A DNA stretch of 64,000 nucleotides, taken from assembly GCF_014982805.1 (NCBI RefSeq), contig NZ_JADCKC010000001.1, forward strand, positions 558,001 through 622,000, read 5' to 3'. Position 1 is the stretch's first letter, and the number at the start of each line of letters is the position of its first letter. The position numbers and the translations under genes are program-made. Source of the stretch: Gemmiger gallinarum (GTDB taxonomy: Bacteria; Bacillota; Clostridia; Oscillospirales; Ruminococcaceae). This document shows positions 49,565 to 58,856 of the stretch, piece after piece. The notes beneath the pieces were generated by a model. The model had not been told where the DNA came from. It saw only the letters and a list, made by a program, of their open reading frames with translations, and searched no databases.

Positions 49565-52500
49565 TCACATATTGAAGAAACTGACCTGACTGGTATCGGG
49601 CAGGTCACCCAGTGCCCCCACATCGCGGAGCTTTTCCATAATGGCGCCGGACACACCGCTGGCCTGCTGCAGTTCCTCGATGGAGATATACTGCTGGCCG
49701 TGGATCGTCGCCTTTTCCAGGGCAATGGCTGCCGTTTCGCCTACGCCTTTCAGCGCGGTGAAGGGCAGGCGCACCATGTCATTCTCCACGATATACTTGC
49801 TGGCGTAGCTCTTGCCCAGCTCGATGGGCAGGAAACGGTAGCCGCGCTGGAGCATCTCGTTGACCAGCTGCAGGCTGACCAGCATATCCTCGTCCTTGGC
49901 GTTCTTCTCCTCTTTCAGGCGCTGGTTGATCTCCCGGATATGGTCCTGCGCCACACGGATTCCGCCGATGGCTGCCTCGTAATCGATGTCCTCGCCGCGG
50001 ACGGTAAAGTACACCGCATAGAATACCGGCGGATGGTACACCTTGAACCACATCAGACGGATAGCCGCCATCAGGTAGGCGACGGCGTGAGCCTTGGGGA
50101 ACATATACTTGATCTTGCGGCAGGACTCGATATACCAGTCGGGAACGTCATGCTCCCGCATGGCTTCCTCCCAGCCGGGCTGGAAGCCGCCCTTTGCCAC
50201 TTTGCCCTTACGCACAGCCTCCATGATGTCAAAGGCCATCTTGGGCTCCAGGCCCTTGCGCAGCAGGTACAGCATGATGCTGTCACGGCAGCCGATCACT
50301 TCCGAAATGGTGCAGGTCTTGTTGCGGATGAGCTCGTCGGCGTTGTTGGTCCAGACATCGGTGCCGTGAGAAAGGCCCGAAATCTGGATCAGGTCGGAGA
50401 AGCTCTTGGGCTGGGCTTCCAGCAGCATGCCGCGGACAAAATTGGTGCCCATTTCCGGGATGCCGAAGGTGCCCGTCTGGCTGCCGATCTGCTCCGGTTT
50501 GACGCCCAGCGCCTCGGTGGAGGTCAGCAGGCTGATGACCTTGGGGTCGTTCATGGGCACCGAATCGATGGGGATGCCCGAGTACTCCTCAAAGTATTTG
50601 TAGAAGGTAGGAACATCGTGGCCCAGCTCGTCCAGCTTGAGCAGCGTGTCATGCAGGTACTTAAATTCGAAGTGGGTGGTCAGCAGGCCGCCCTTGACAT
50701 CATCGGCGGGGTGCTGGATGGCGCAGAAGTCGTAAATGTCGAAGGTATCCGGGACGACGACCATGCCGCCGGGATGCTGGCCGGTGGTGCGCTTGACGCC
50801 GGTACAGCCGATGCACAGGCGGTTTTCCTCGGCGCGGTTGACGGTGCGGCCCCGCTCCTCCAGATACTTCTTGACATAGCCGTAAGCGGTCTTGTCCTGC
50901 AGACCGGAAACGGTGCCCGCCTTAAAGACGTTCTCCTTGCCGAAAAGCTCCTCGGTATAGCGGTGGACGTTGGACTGGTACTCGCCCGAAAAGTTCAGGT
51001 CGATATCCGGTTCCTTGTCGCCGTAGAAGCCCAGGAAGGTCTCGAAGGGGATGTCGTGGCCGTCCACGATCATGGGATGGCCGCAGACCGGGCAGGTCTT
51101 GTCGGGCAGGTCGAAGCCGTCCGCAATGCTGCCGTCGGTGATCCATTCGCTGTGCTTGCACTCGGGGCAGAGATAGTGGGGCGGCATGCTGTTGACTTCC
51201 GAAATGCCGGAGAAGTGCGCCACAGCGGACGAACCGACGGAGCCACGGCTGCCCACCTGGTAGCCGCCTGCATTGGAGAAAGCCACCAGCTTGACCGCAA
51301 TGACGTACAGAACCGCGTAGCCGTGGCCGCAGATGGAGTCCAGCTCCTTTTTCAGGCGCAGGCGCAGAATCTCAGGCACAGGGGTGCCGTAGTCCCGCGT
51401 GGCGTGCTTCCAGGTGGCCTCGCGCAGCTGGTCCTCGGCGCCTTCGATGGAAGGCGGATAGGTCCCCCTGGGGATGGCCCGCAGATTGCCGTCGATGGCG
51501 GCGGCGATCTTGTTGGGGTTTTTGACCACGATCTCGTAGGCCTTCTCCTTGGGCAGGTAGCCGAAGGCGTCCAGCATATCGGGGGTGGTCCGGTAATACA
51601 GCGGCGCCTGATGGTCGGCATCCTTGAAGCCGTTGCCAGCCTGCAGCACCGCGCGGTAGATGGAATCCTCCGGCTCCTGAAAGTGCACGTCCCCCGTGGC
51701 GATGACCGGCTTGTGCAGTTCCTCACCCAGTTGGATGACGGTACGGTTGAACTCCATCACTTTCTCAATGGAGTCCACCTGGCCGTTGCGGACCATGAAC
51801 TCGTTGTTGCCCAGGGGTTGGACCTCAAGGAAATCGTAGTAATCAGCGATTTTGAGCAGTTCCTCGTGACTCTTGCCTGCCACAATAGCCCTGTAAAGTT
51901 CGCCGGCTTCACAGGCGGAGCTGAGCAGCAGACCCTCCCGATACTTGTTGAGCAGACTGCGGGGCACACGGGGCTTTTTGAAGAAATACTGGGTGTGCGC
52001 CGCACTGACGATGCGGTACAGGTTTTTCAGGCCGATCTGGTTTTTGACCAGAATGATGAGATGGTAGTATTTCTTTTTCAGAACCTCTTTGTTGCCGCCC
52101 AGGCCGGTGTTGACGGCGGCAACGCTGTGGATGTCCTTCTCGTCCAGGTCCTCCAGCATCTTTTCAAAGATGCGAGCCAGCGCCATGGCATCGTCCACAG
52201 CGCGGTGGTGGTTGAAGGGCGGGATCTCCAGATGCTTGTTGATGGTATCCAGCTTATAGTTGTGCAAGCCCGGGAACAGTGCCTGGGCCATGGGCAGGGT
52301 ATCCAGGTAGGTGTTGTCAAAGCGGACGCCTGCCTTCTCCCCCGCCTTGCGGATGAACAGCATATCAAAGCCGTTGGCGTTGTGGGCCACCAGAATGGAC
52401 TCGCCGCAGAACTCCTTGAACTGGCGGATGGCTTCCTCCGGTGTGGGGGCATCGGCCACCATGGCGTCGTTGATGCCGGTCAGCTCCACCACCCGGGCGG

Positions 52501-53860
52501 GGATGGGCTTGCCGGGATTGACAAAGGTGCAGAAGGTCTTATCGGTGATGCGGCCGTTTTCCACGTAGACAGCACCGATCTCGGTGAGGGCTTCGGTGTT
52601 GGCATTGAGGCCGGTGGTCTCGGTATCGAACACCACAAAGCTGCCGGACAGCGGCTGGTCGGCGGGTCCATAGACGGCAGGGATCATGTCGTCCACAAAG
52701 TAGGCCTCACAGCCGTAGATCAGCTTGAAGTCCGGGTCTTTTTTATGGATATCATCAGTGGCCAGCATGGCTTCGGGATAGCCCTGGCAGACACCGTGGT
52801 CGGTGATGGCAATGGCCCGATGGCCCATGCTGTGGGCCAGGCGCACAATCTTGCCGGGGTCACAGAAGCCGTCCATGGAGCTGGACTTGGTATGCAGGTG
52901 CAGCTCAACGCGCTTTTCGCCCTCAGGAGCCTCGTCCTGGCGCTGACGGCGCTCCACCTGCAGAATGTCGTAGGGATAGAGCACATAGTCATGCTCGTAT
53001 TTGTCGTAACTGTAATCACCGCGGATGATGAAGGTGGTGCCCGGCTTGATGGACTCCCATTTGCTCATGTCCTCGCCGTCGTCCCCCAGCATCTTGACGC
53101 TGACCGAACCGGTATAGTCGGTGATGGAGGTAAAGTAAATCTTGCGGCGGTTGCCCTTGACTTCGGTGGCAAACACATCGCCCCAGACGGTGATCTTGCC
53201 GCCGTCGCCCAGGTCGTTGAGAGGGCGCAGGTCGGCAGGCTTGAAGTATTTGCCGTGGAACACCTTGACCGGCTTGTCGGTGAGGTCCAGGCCTTGCACC
53301 TGGATGGGCGGCAGGTCTTTCTTGGCCTCAAACTTGACGGCAGGTGTCTTGTTCTGAACGTACTTTTCAAACTCCTCCGCCGAGACAGTCTTGCCGCTGG
53401 CCACCATGCGGACGATGGGCAGGGTCCCGGTGCGTTCCTGGATGCGCTCGGCCAGGCGGCGGGGAAAGTCGATGCTCTCCAGAATGTTCATGCCCGCCGC
53501 CACATGCACCGTGATGCCGTCCGGTTCGATACTGATGGGCGACTTGTCCAGAAAGCCGTTGACCGGCAGGCCCTCGCTTTTCAGCTCCTCAATGAGGGTG
53601 CGGGCCGCTTCCGGCGTGATGTTGCCGTAATTGAAATAATTTCTGAGGGTCAGTTCATAGCCCTCGAACACCGGTTCCAGAGACGCAAAAAGCCGCCCGC
53701 ACATGGCGCCGTCCAGCGGCTCCGAGCTGCGCAGGCAGATGATGACCTTGCGGGCGGTGCGGTACAGTTCGACTCGATCGACCAGCACCTGCCCGAAACT
53801 GGCGTTGAATTGAGCATCGGCCGTAAACTGCGGCCAAACCTGTGTGACAAAGGGTTTCAA
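49565..53860 (-). CDS. polC: DNA polymerase III subunit alpha, PolC type
   Basis: The 1431-residue replicative polymerase of Firmicutes. Domain order is complete: N-terminal domain (about 1-230), OB-fold (about 230-320), PHP part 1 (about 325-400 with ELHLHTKSSSMDG and TDHGVCQG), inserted DEDDh proofreading exonuclease (about 410-575; VVFDTETTGLN, GESILVAHNANGFD, HHRAVDDAMA), PHP part 2, then palm and fingers (IDLNFSGEYQ has the catalytic Asp pair, about 955) and a zinc region CPECKHSEW..CPVCGHP. ATG at 53860 has AGGAGATAC upstream. Length matches the family. Confidence 0.98.
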   Translation of the reverse strand: MKPFVTQVWPQFTADAQFNASFGQVLVDRVELYRTARKVIICLRSSEPLDGAMCGRLFASLEPVFEGYELTLRNYFNYGNITPEAARTLIEELKSEGLPVNGFLDKSPISIEPDGITVHVAAGMNILESIDFPRRLAERIQERTGTLPIVRMVASGKTVSAEEFEKYVQNKTPAVKFEAKKDLPPIQVQGLDLTDKPVKVFHGKYFKPADLRPLNDLGDGGKITVWGDVFATEVKGNRRKIYFTSITDYTGSVSVKMLGDDGEDMSKWESIKPGTTFIIRGDYSYDKYEHDYVLYPYDILQVERRQRQDEAPEGEKRVELHLHTKSSSMDGFCDPGKIVRLAHSMGHRAIAITDHGVCQGYPEAMLATDDIHKKDPDFKLIYGCEAYFVDDMIPAVYGPADQPLSGSFVVFDTETTGLNANTEALTEIGAVYVENGRITDKTFCTFVNPGKPIPARVVELTGINDAMVADAPTPEEAIRQFKEFCGESILVAHNANGFDMLFIRKAGEKAGVRFDNTYLDTLPMAQALFPGLHNYKLDTINKHLEIPPFNHHRAVDDAMALARIFEKMLEDLDEKDIHSVAAVNTGLGGNKEVLKKKYYHLIILVKNQIGLKNLYRIVSAAHTQYFFKKPRVPRSLLNKYREGLLLSSACEAGELYRAIVAGKSHEELLKIADYYDFLEVQPLGNNEFMVRNGQVDSIEKVMEFNRTVIQLGEELHKPVIATGDVHFQEPEDSIYRAVLQAGNGFKDADHQAPLYYRTTPDMLDAFGYLPKEKAYEIVVKNPNKIAAAIDGNLRAIPRGTYPPSIEGAEDQLREATWKHATRDYGTPVPEILRLRLKKELDSICGHGYAVLYVIAVKLVAFSNAGGYQVGSRGSVGSSAVAHFSGISEVNSMPPHYLCPECKHSEWITDGSIADGFDLPDKTCPVCGHPMIVDGHDIPFETFLGFYGDKEPDIDLNFSGEYQSNVHRYTEELFGKENVFKAGTVSGLQDKTAYGYVKKYLEERGRTVNRAEENRLCIGCTGVKRTTGQHPGGMVVVPDTFDIYDFCAIQHPADDVKGGLLTTHFEFKYLHDTLLKLDELGHDVPTFYKYFEEYSGIPIDSVPMNDPKVISLLTSTEALGVKPEQIGSQTGTFGIPEMGTNFVRGMLLEAQPKSFSDLIQISGLSHGTDVWTNNADELIRNKTCTISEVIGCRDSIMLYLLRKGLEPKMAFDIMEAVRKGKVAKGGFQPGWEEAMREHDVPDWYIESCRKIKYMFPKAHAVAYLMAAIRLMWFKVYHPPVFYAVYFTVRGEDIDYEAAIGGIRVAQDHIREINQRLKEEKNAKDEDMLVSLQLVNEMLQRGYRFLPIELGKSYASKYIVENDMVRLPFTALKGVGETAAIALEKATIHGQQYISIEELQQASGVSGAIMEKLRDVGALGDLPDTSQVSFFNM

Positions 53861-53930
53861 GGTATCTCCTTTTTTCTGTGAAGGGGGTTCTGTATTCCGG
53901 GGATTTTCTATTCCGGTTATTTGCCAAACT

Positions 53931-53979
53931 GCGGTTTTCCTCCCCCGCCTCTCCCGAGGTCCAGAGGGAGGAAAACCGC
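53931..53979. repeat. 13-bp perfect inverted repeat upstream of polC
   Basis: GCGGTTTTCCTCC (53931-53943) and GGAGGAAAACCGC (53967-53979) with a 23-base spacer that itself holds CCTC..GAGG. It lies between the 79-codon gene and polC. A U-run is absent, so it may be a weak terminator/attenuator or an mRNA processing site. Confidence 0.55.
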
Positions 53980-54051
53980 TATTCTATGTATGTTTTCCAA
54001 AGGAGGAACGGCTTTTTTCTCATGGGCATAACATCCGGTTCGGGAAAGGAA

Positions 54052-54291
54052 TTACCTTTTGTTTTTGTCTTTCTTTTTTCCGTCAAAGCGGTTCTGCCGC
54101 ACCGACCACACAAACAGAATCAGCGTGATCAGTGCCAGAATGAGAAAGACAATGCCTCCCCCCGGATTGGCCGAGTCAAAAAAGACATAGCTGCAAAAGC
54201 CGAACAGCAGTGTACACAGCACCAGAACCGCCGCGGCAAACTGCGGGCTGACGGCCATGAGCAGGTCAAAGAGAATCTGAAAGAGTTCCAT
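54052..54291 (-). CDS. Small two-helix membrane protein
   Basis: A 79-residue protein with two helices (about residues 15-38 and 45-65) and a strongly basic tail (RFDGKKKDKNKR). Function unknown. It lies between ispG (34 bases) and polC in the same direction, and the ATG at 54291 has AAAGGA upstream. The conserved size, strong ribosome site and position support it as a real gene; I do not recognise a family. Confidence 0.62.
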   Translation of the reverse strand: MELFQILFDLLMAVSPQFAAAVLVLCTLLFGFCSYVFFDSANPGGGIVFLILALITLILFVWSVRQNRFDGKKKDKNKR

Positions 54292-54324
54292 GGCGGGGTC
54301 CTTTCCGGTGTCGGGGAACGGGCG

Positions 54325-55383
54325 TTACAGCTTGTAAATTTCCTCCACAAGCTGGCTGACGATGGCGTCGGCGTCACCCTTGAGCATGCGGACCTTCTCC
54401 CCGCGGATGAAGAGCAGCGCCTCGTCCTTGCCGCCGGCAATGCCGATATCGGCGTCGGAGGCTTCGCCAGGGCCGTTGACGATGCAGCCCATAATAGCGA
54501 TCTTCAGCGGCTTTTTGAAGTGGTCAGCTTGGAGGCGGGCTTCCACCTTTTTGGCGATGTCGGTCATGGGATACTGGGTGCGGCCGCAGGTGGGGCAGCT
54601 GATGATCTCGGGTCCTGCCACCGCAAAGCCCGCCGCACGCAGGATATCATACCCGGCCAGGACTTCCTGCTCCGGCTCATCGGTGAGGGAAACCCGCAGA
54701 GTGTCGCCGATGCCTTCCATCAAAAGGCCGCCGATGCCCATGCCCGATTTGATAAGGCCCATCCGGGCGGTACCGGCCTCGGTGACACCCACGTGCAGCG
54801 GATAGTCGCACTGCTCGCTCAAAAGGCGGTAGGCCGCCATCATGCGGGGCACATTGGAGGACTTGATGGATACGACGATGTTGTCAAAGTCGTGCTTTTC
54901 CAGCAGGCGGATGTGATACAGGGCGCTTTCCACCATGGCCTCGGGCACCGGGGCGCCGTACTTGGCCAGGATATGCTTTTCCAGGCTGCCGCCGTTGACG
55001 CCGATGCGGATGGGCACGTTTTTGGCGTTGCAGGCATCCGCCACCGCCTTGACGTTTTCATCGGCGCCGATGTTGCCGGGGTTAATACGGATCTTGTCCG
55101 CGCCGGCATCCAGGGCCGCCAGGGCTGCCTTGTAGTTGAAGTGGATATCCGCAACTACCGGAATGTCCACTGCCTCCTTGATGGCGGCAACCACCGCTGC
55201 ATCCTCCGGCGCAGGGACGGTGACGCGCACGATCTGGCAGCCGGCCTCGGCCACTCGTTTGGCCTGGGCCACGTTGCCCGCGATGTCCTTGACAGGGACG
55301 TTGAGCATGGTCTGGACGGCAACGGGGTTGGTGCCGCCGATGGCAATGTTTCCGATCTTGACGACCTTTTTCAGTTTACGCAT
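54325..55383 (-). CDS. ispG: 4-hydroxy-3-methylbut-2-en-1-yl diphosphate synthase
   Basis: A 352-residue Fe-S enzyme (GcpE) that makes HMBPP from methylerythritol cyclodiphosphate in the DOXP isoprenoid pathway. Visible elements: IAIGGTNPVAVQTMLN, PVVADIHFNYKAAL, KIRINPGNIG and the Fe-S cysteines in SCPTCGRTQ and MGCIVNGPGEA. Length fits the short bacterial form. With dxr upstream it forms the isoprenoid part of the operon. ATG at 55383 follows AAAGGAGAAA. Confidence 0.97.
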   Translation of the reverse strand: MRKLKKVVKIGNIAIGGTNPVAVQTMLNVPVKDIAGNVAQAKRVAEAGCQIVRVTVPAPEDAAVVAAIKEAVDIPVVADIHFNYKAALAALDAGADKIRINPGNIGADENVKAVADACNAKNVPIRIGVNGGSLEKHILAKYGAPVPEAMVESALYHIRLLEKHDFDNIVVSIKSSNVPRMMAAYRLLSEQCDYPLHVGVTEAGTARMGLIKSGMGIGGLLMEGIGDTLRVSLTDEPEQEVLAGYDILRAAGFAVAGPEIISCPTCGRTQYPMTDIAKKVEARLQADHFKKPLKIAIMGCIVNGPGEASDADIGIAGGKDEALLFIRGEKVRMLKGDADAIVSQLVEEIYKL

Positions 55384-55402
55384 CGTTTTCTCCTTTCACC
55401 GT

Positions 55403-56491
55403 TCAGAAAATACGGGTGATGTCCTGGAAGGTGACCAGCAGCATAAACAAAAGCAGCAAAATGATGCCCGCACCGTTGACCACCGCCTGAACTTTTTCCG
55501 GCACGGCTTTGCCGGAAACGCCTTCAATGGCAATGAACAAAAGCTTGCAGCCGTCCAGTCCCGGAATGGGCAGCAGGTTGAAGATGCCCAGGTTGACGGT
55601 GATGAGCGCCGCCAAACTGAGCACATCAGCCAGACCGTACTGCACCGCTTCCCCGATGGCGCTGACAATGCCCACCGGCCCCGACATATCGTGCAGGCTG
55701 ACACGGCCCATAGCCATATCCACAAAGCTGCGCAGGATCACCCGGGCATAGTACATGAAGTTGTTGAAGGCGGCCCGCACCACCGTCTTGGGCGTCTTGG
55801 CAATGCCGTAGACCGAGAACTCCAGCACCATAGAGGTCTTGCCGTTCTCGTCGGTGGTGGTGCCGAACTGCACGTTATCCAGATGCACCACCTTGCCGTC
55901 CCGCAGGACGGTGAAGTCGGCGGTGTAATTTTCGGCGCGCTGCAGCTCATAGATGATGTCATTGGCAGTAAAGCAGTAATGCCCGTTGACCGAGAGGATC
56001 TCGTCCTCGGCCTGCAGGCCGGTCTGGGCACAGAGGGCGCCGTCGGTAAAATCATAAATGATCTTGCTGGTGATGGCGTCCTGAGTACAGACCAGGGCAA
56101 CCAGCAGCACAAAGCCCAGCACAAAATTCATCAGCGCACCGCTGGCAATGATGAAAAACCGCTGGGCCGCGGTGGCTTCGGGATAGGTCTTGCCGTCCAT
56201 GGCGGCCGGCAGAAGGGGTGCGTCCTTGGGGCGTTTGACAGGGGCCTGCGTCTCGGCGTCGGAGTCTTCCGAATAGCCGGACATGGCATTGTAGCCCCCC
56301 AGCGGGAAAGCGCGGATGCTGTACACGGTCCCCTTCCTGGTCCGCTGCCAGATGGCCGGGCCAAAGCCGATGGAAAACTCATCCACGTGCACGCCGCTGC
56401 GCCGGGCCGCCATAAAGTGGCCCCACTCGTGCACAAGCACCACAACACCAAACACCAGAATTGATACGACAAGGGTAAGCACCGTCGTCAT
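55403..56491 (-). CDS. rseP: Site-2 membrane metalloprotease RseP
   Basis: A 362-residue M50 protease. Zinc motif VVLVHEWGHFMAARR (HExxH near residue 22), the GFGPAIW element, one PDZ domain (about 125-205) and the NLLPIPGLDGCKLL motif with the third zinc ligand. It cleaves membrane anti-sigma factors or signal-peptide remnants. In this window two ECF/anti-sigma pairs exist, which are possible substrates. ATG at 56491 has GAGGTG five bases upstream; an in-frame codon at 56578 is ignored. Confidence 0.96.
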   Translation of the reverse strand: MTTVLTLVVSILVFGVVVLVHEWGHFMAARRSGVHVDEFSIGFGPAIWQRTRKGTVYSIRAFPLGGYNAMSGYSEDSDAETQAPVKRPKDAPLLPAAMDGKTYPEATAAQRFFIIASGALMNFVLGFVLLVALVCTQDAITSKIIYDFTDGALCAQTGLQAEDEILSVNGHYCFTANDIIYELQRAENYTADFTVLRDGKVVHLDNVQFGTTTDENGKTSMVLEFSVYGIAKTPKTVVRAAFNNFMYYARVILRSFVDMAMGRVSLHDMSGPVGIVSAIGEAVQYGLADVLSLAALITVNLGIFNLLPIPGLDGCKLLFIAIEGVSGKAVPEKVQAVVNGAGIILLLLFMLLVTFQDITRIF

Positions 56492-56535
56492 GAAGCACCT
56501 CGTGGTTTCCAGCGCCCAAATGGCGCAGAATTGTC

Positions 56536-57699
56536 TCAGATATGGCTCAGCACATAGCTGCGGGCCATTTTGTCGCACTCGTACACATCGGCCAGGGTGT
56601 AGTCGCCGCCGAAGCTGTCGCTGTCCACAACGCCCTCCACCAGACGGCCGATGTCCAGGAATCCGATCTTATCCTCCAGGAAGAGGCGCACCGCCTCCTC
56701 GTTGGCGCCGTTGGCGGCGCAGGGGCCCAGACCGCCTTTGCGGATGGCCTTTTTGCAGGCGGCCAGGCAGCGGAAGGTCTCCTCATCCGCCGTGCCGAAG
56801 GTCAGCTTTGTCATGGAGGCAAAGTCCAGCTCCGGCACCGGGCTGGGCAGACGGTCGGGCCAGGTCAGGGCATACTGGATGGGAATGCGCATATCCGGCA
56901 CTCCCATCTGGGCGATGACCGAGTGGTCGGCAAACTGCACCGCCGAATGGATGACGCTCTCCCGCTGGACCACGATCTGGATCTTATCCTCCGGCAGACC
57001 GAACAGCCAGACGGCCTCGATGAGTTCCAGGCCCTTGTTCATGAGGGTGGCCGAGTCGATGGTGATCTTGGCCCCCATATTCCAGTTGGGATGCTTGAGG
57101 GCGTCCGCCTTGGTCTTGCCCCGCAGCTGTTCGGCGGTCATGCCGTAGAAGGGGCCGCCGGATGCCGTAAGCAGGATTTTCTCCAGCCGCTTGGCCGCGT
57201 GGGCGTCCTGCAGGCACTGGAAGATGGCGGAGTGCTCGCTGTCCACCGGCAGCAGCTTGACGCCTGCCCGGCGCACGGCATCGGTGACCAGGTGACCGCC
57301 GGTGACCAGGCTTTCCTTGTTGGCCAGGGCCAGGTCATGACCGCTCTCCACCGCCGCCAGGGATGCTGCCAGGCCTGCAATGCCCACAACGGCATTGAGG
57401 ACCACGTCAGGGCCGTCCATGGCCGCCAGCTGACGCAGCCCCTCGGGGCCTTTCAGCAGGCGGGGGGCATCGGGCTGGCCGGCCAGCATGGCCTCCAGCC
57501 GGTCATAAGCCTCAGGGTCCACCACCGCCACATAGGCGGGATGGAACTCCGCGATCTGGCGGGCAAGAAGCTCCACGCGAGAGTTTGCCGCCAGGCCGAA
57601 CACCCGGTAGCCGTGCATCCGGGCAACATCCAGGCTCTGGGTGCCGATGGAACCGGTTGACCCCAGAAGCGTAATGGTTTTGGTCGGGTTTTGTTGCAT
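56536..57699 (-). CDS. dxr: 1-deoxy-D-xylulose-5-phosphate reductoisomerase
   Basis: A 387-residue NADPH-dependent enzyme for the first committed step of the MEP isoprenoid pathway. N-terminal Rossmann motif TLLGSTGSIGTQSLDVA, LANKESLVTGGHLV, substrate/metal-binding VDSEHSAIFQCL and ITIDSATLMNKGLE, and the flexible loop PNWNMGAKI. Length is normal. ATG at 57699 has GTGAGGGATT about eight bases upstream; a GTG five codons earlier is less likely. Confidence 0.98.
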   Translation of the reverse strand: MQQNPTKTITLLGSTGSIGTQSLDVARMHGYRVFGLAANSRVELLARQIAEFHPAYVAVVDPEAYDRLEAMLAGQPDAPRLLKGPEGLRQLAAMDGPDVVLNAVVGIAGLAASLAAVESGHDLALANKESLVTGGHLVTDAVRRAGVKLLPVDSEHSAIFQCLQDAHAAKRLEKILLTASGGPFYGMTAEQLRGKTKADALKHPNWNMGAKITIDSATLMNKGLELIEAVWLFGLPEDKIQIVVQRESVIHSAVQFADHSVIAQMGVPDMRIPIQYALTWPDRLPSPVPELDFASMTKLTFGTADEETFRCLAACKKAIRKGGLGPCAANGANEEAVRLFLEDKIGFLDIGRLVEGVVDSDSFGGDYTLADVYECDKMARSYVLSHI

Positions 57700-57732
57700 G
57701 ATACAATCCCTCACTGTCCTGCGCAGGAAAAA

Positions 57733-58596
57733 TCAGCGCACAAAATAAAAGAAATACCGCACGGCGATGGCCACAAAGGGTGCCACAAACATGACGCTGT
57801 CAAACCGGTCGAGAATACCGCCGTGGCCCGGGAAGATGGTTCCGTAATCCTTGATGCCCACCTGGCGTTTGACCGCCGAAGCAAACAGATCGCCCAGAAT
57901 GCCCAGCACCGATGCTATCACGCCCATGAGAGCCACAAGCAGATAGTGCCCCACCGTGACTTCCACCGTAAGGAAAACGAACCGTCCCGAAACGCCGCTG
58001 TAAACCGCTGTGGCCAGCATGCCCAGCAATACGCTGCCGATCACACCGCCGATGGCGCCCTCCACCGTCTTGTGGGGGCTGACCACGGGGGCCAGCTTAT
58101 GTTTGCCGAGAAACCGACCCGCAAAATAGGCGGCGCTGTCCCCGCCCCAGGCGAAGCAGAGAGTCAGCAGAATGAAGTAGACCGCATCATAGCCGTAAGT
58201 TTCAATGGGCAGGCAGCGCTTGAGGTGGATCAGCGAGTAGAAGCACATGACAATGACGGCGCTGAAGTAGAGATAACCGCTGAGCTTGCCGAAATCCAGG
58301 GTCTTGGTGTGAGCGATGAGGCAGCAGTTCAGGATCAGCAGCAGCACAAAGCTGGCAGGCAGAACCAGTGCCCGGACCGGGTCGCTGGAGGACAGCATGA
58401 TGAGCAGTGTATACGGCACTGCCAGTGCGTACAGATACCACTGCTTCTTGCCGAAGCCCATGGCGGCAAACACTTCATGGATACCGATCAGGCAGACCAC
58501 CGCCAGTACCAGGTCAAACAGGATCGTGTTGAAGAACAGCAGCACGATTGCCAGCACGACCAGGCCCACCGCTGCGGTCAGGATACGGGTTTTCAT
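57733..58596 (-). CDS. cdsA: Phosphatidate cytidylyltransferase
   Basis: A 287-residue membrane enzyme that makes CDP-diacylglycerol from phosphatidate and CTP. About eight helices; the family signature near the C-terminus is SAVKRQVGIKDYG then GHGGILDRFDS. ATG at 58596 follows AAAGGAATT. In most Firmicutes uppS precedes cdsA; here a 260-base spacer holds no gene in that position. Confidence 0.96.
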   Translation of the reverse strand: MKTRILTAAVGLVVLAIVLLFFNTILFDLVLAVVCLIGIHEVFAAMGFGKKQWYLYALAVPYTLLIMLSSSDPVRALVLPASFVLLLILNCCLIAHTKTLDFGKLSGYLYFSAVIVMCFYSLIHLKRCLPIETYGYDAVYFILLTLCFAWGGDSAAYFAGRFLGKHKLAPVVSPHKTVEGAIGGVIGSVLLGMLATAVYSGVSGRFVFLTVEVTVGHYLLVALMGVIASVLGILGDLFASAVKRQVGIKDYGTIFPGHGGILDRFDSVMFVAPFVAIAVRYFFYFVR

Positions 58597-58856
58597 AAGC
58601 AGGAATTCCTTTCGCGGGCGGCTCGGGTCCACCCTCACAAATACCTTATGCGCTCTGCGGCGCGTTCTTGCCAGATATGGCAACCGCCGGCCGCATACGC
58701 GCAACTGCCCGGGAAAGGACAGAATTTGCCCCGGAAATTGCATTTCCGGGACAGGGTTCCCGCTGGATTCTGCCTCAGGGAAGGCAGCTGCGGTACCCTC
58801 TGGATTCCTCTTTCCCGTTCAGGATGCGCCGCGGACCGGCGTCAAAAAGCCTGAGA
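58597..58856. other. Spacer where uppS is normally found
   Basis: 260 bases without a gene. It contains a palindrome TTGCCAGATATGGCAA (58668-58683) and an 8-bp hairpin CCCGGAAA/TTTCCGGG (58730-58750). In many relatives the isoprenyl transferase gene uppS lies between frr and cdsA. Confidence 0.5.

Noticed and set aside
48851-53881. A 1676-codon open frame on the plus strand opposite polC
   Set aside because: It mirrors the codon phase of polC; the protein is rich in His, Gly, Val and Gln with no recognisable domain, and polC on the other strand is certain. GC-rich third positions create such antisense frames.
54129-54440. A 103-codon minus-strand frame overlapping ispG and the 79-codon gene
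   Set aside because: Out of frame with ispG, Arg/Ser/Pro-rich shadow.
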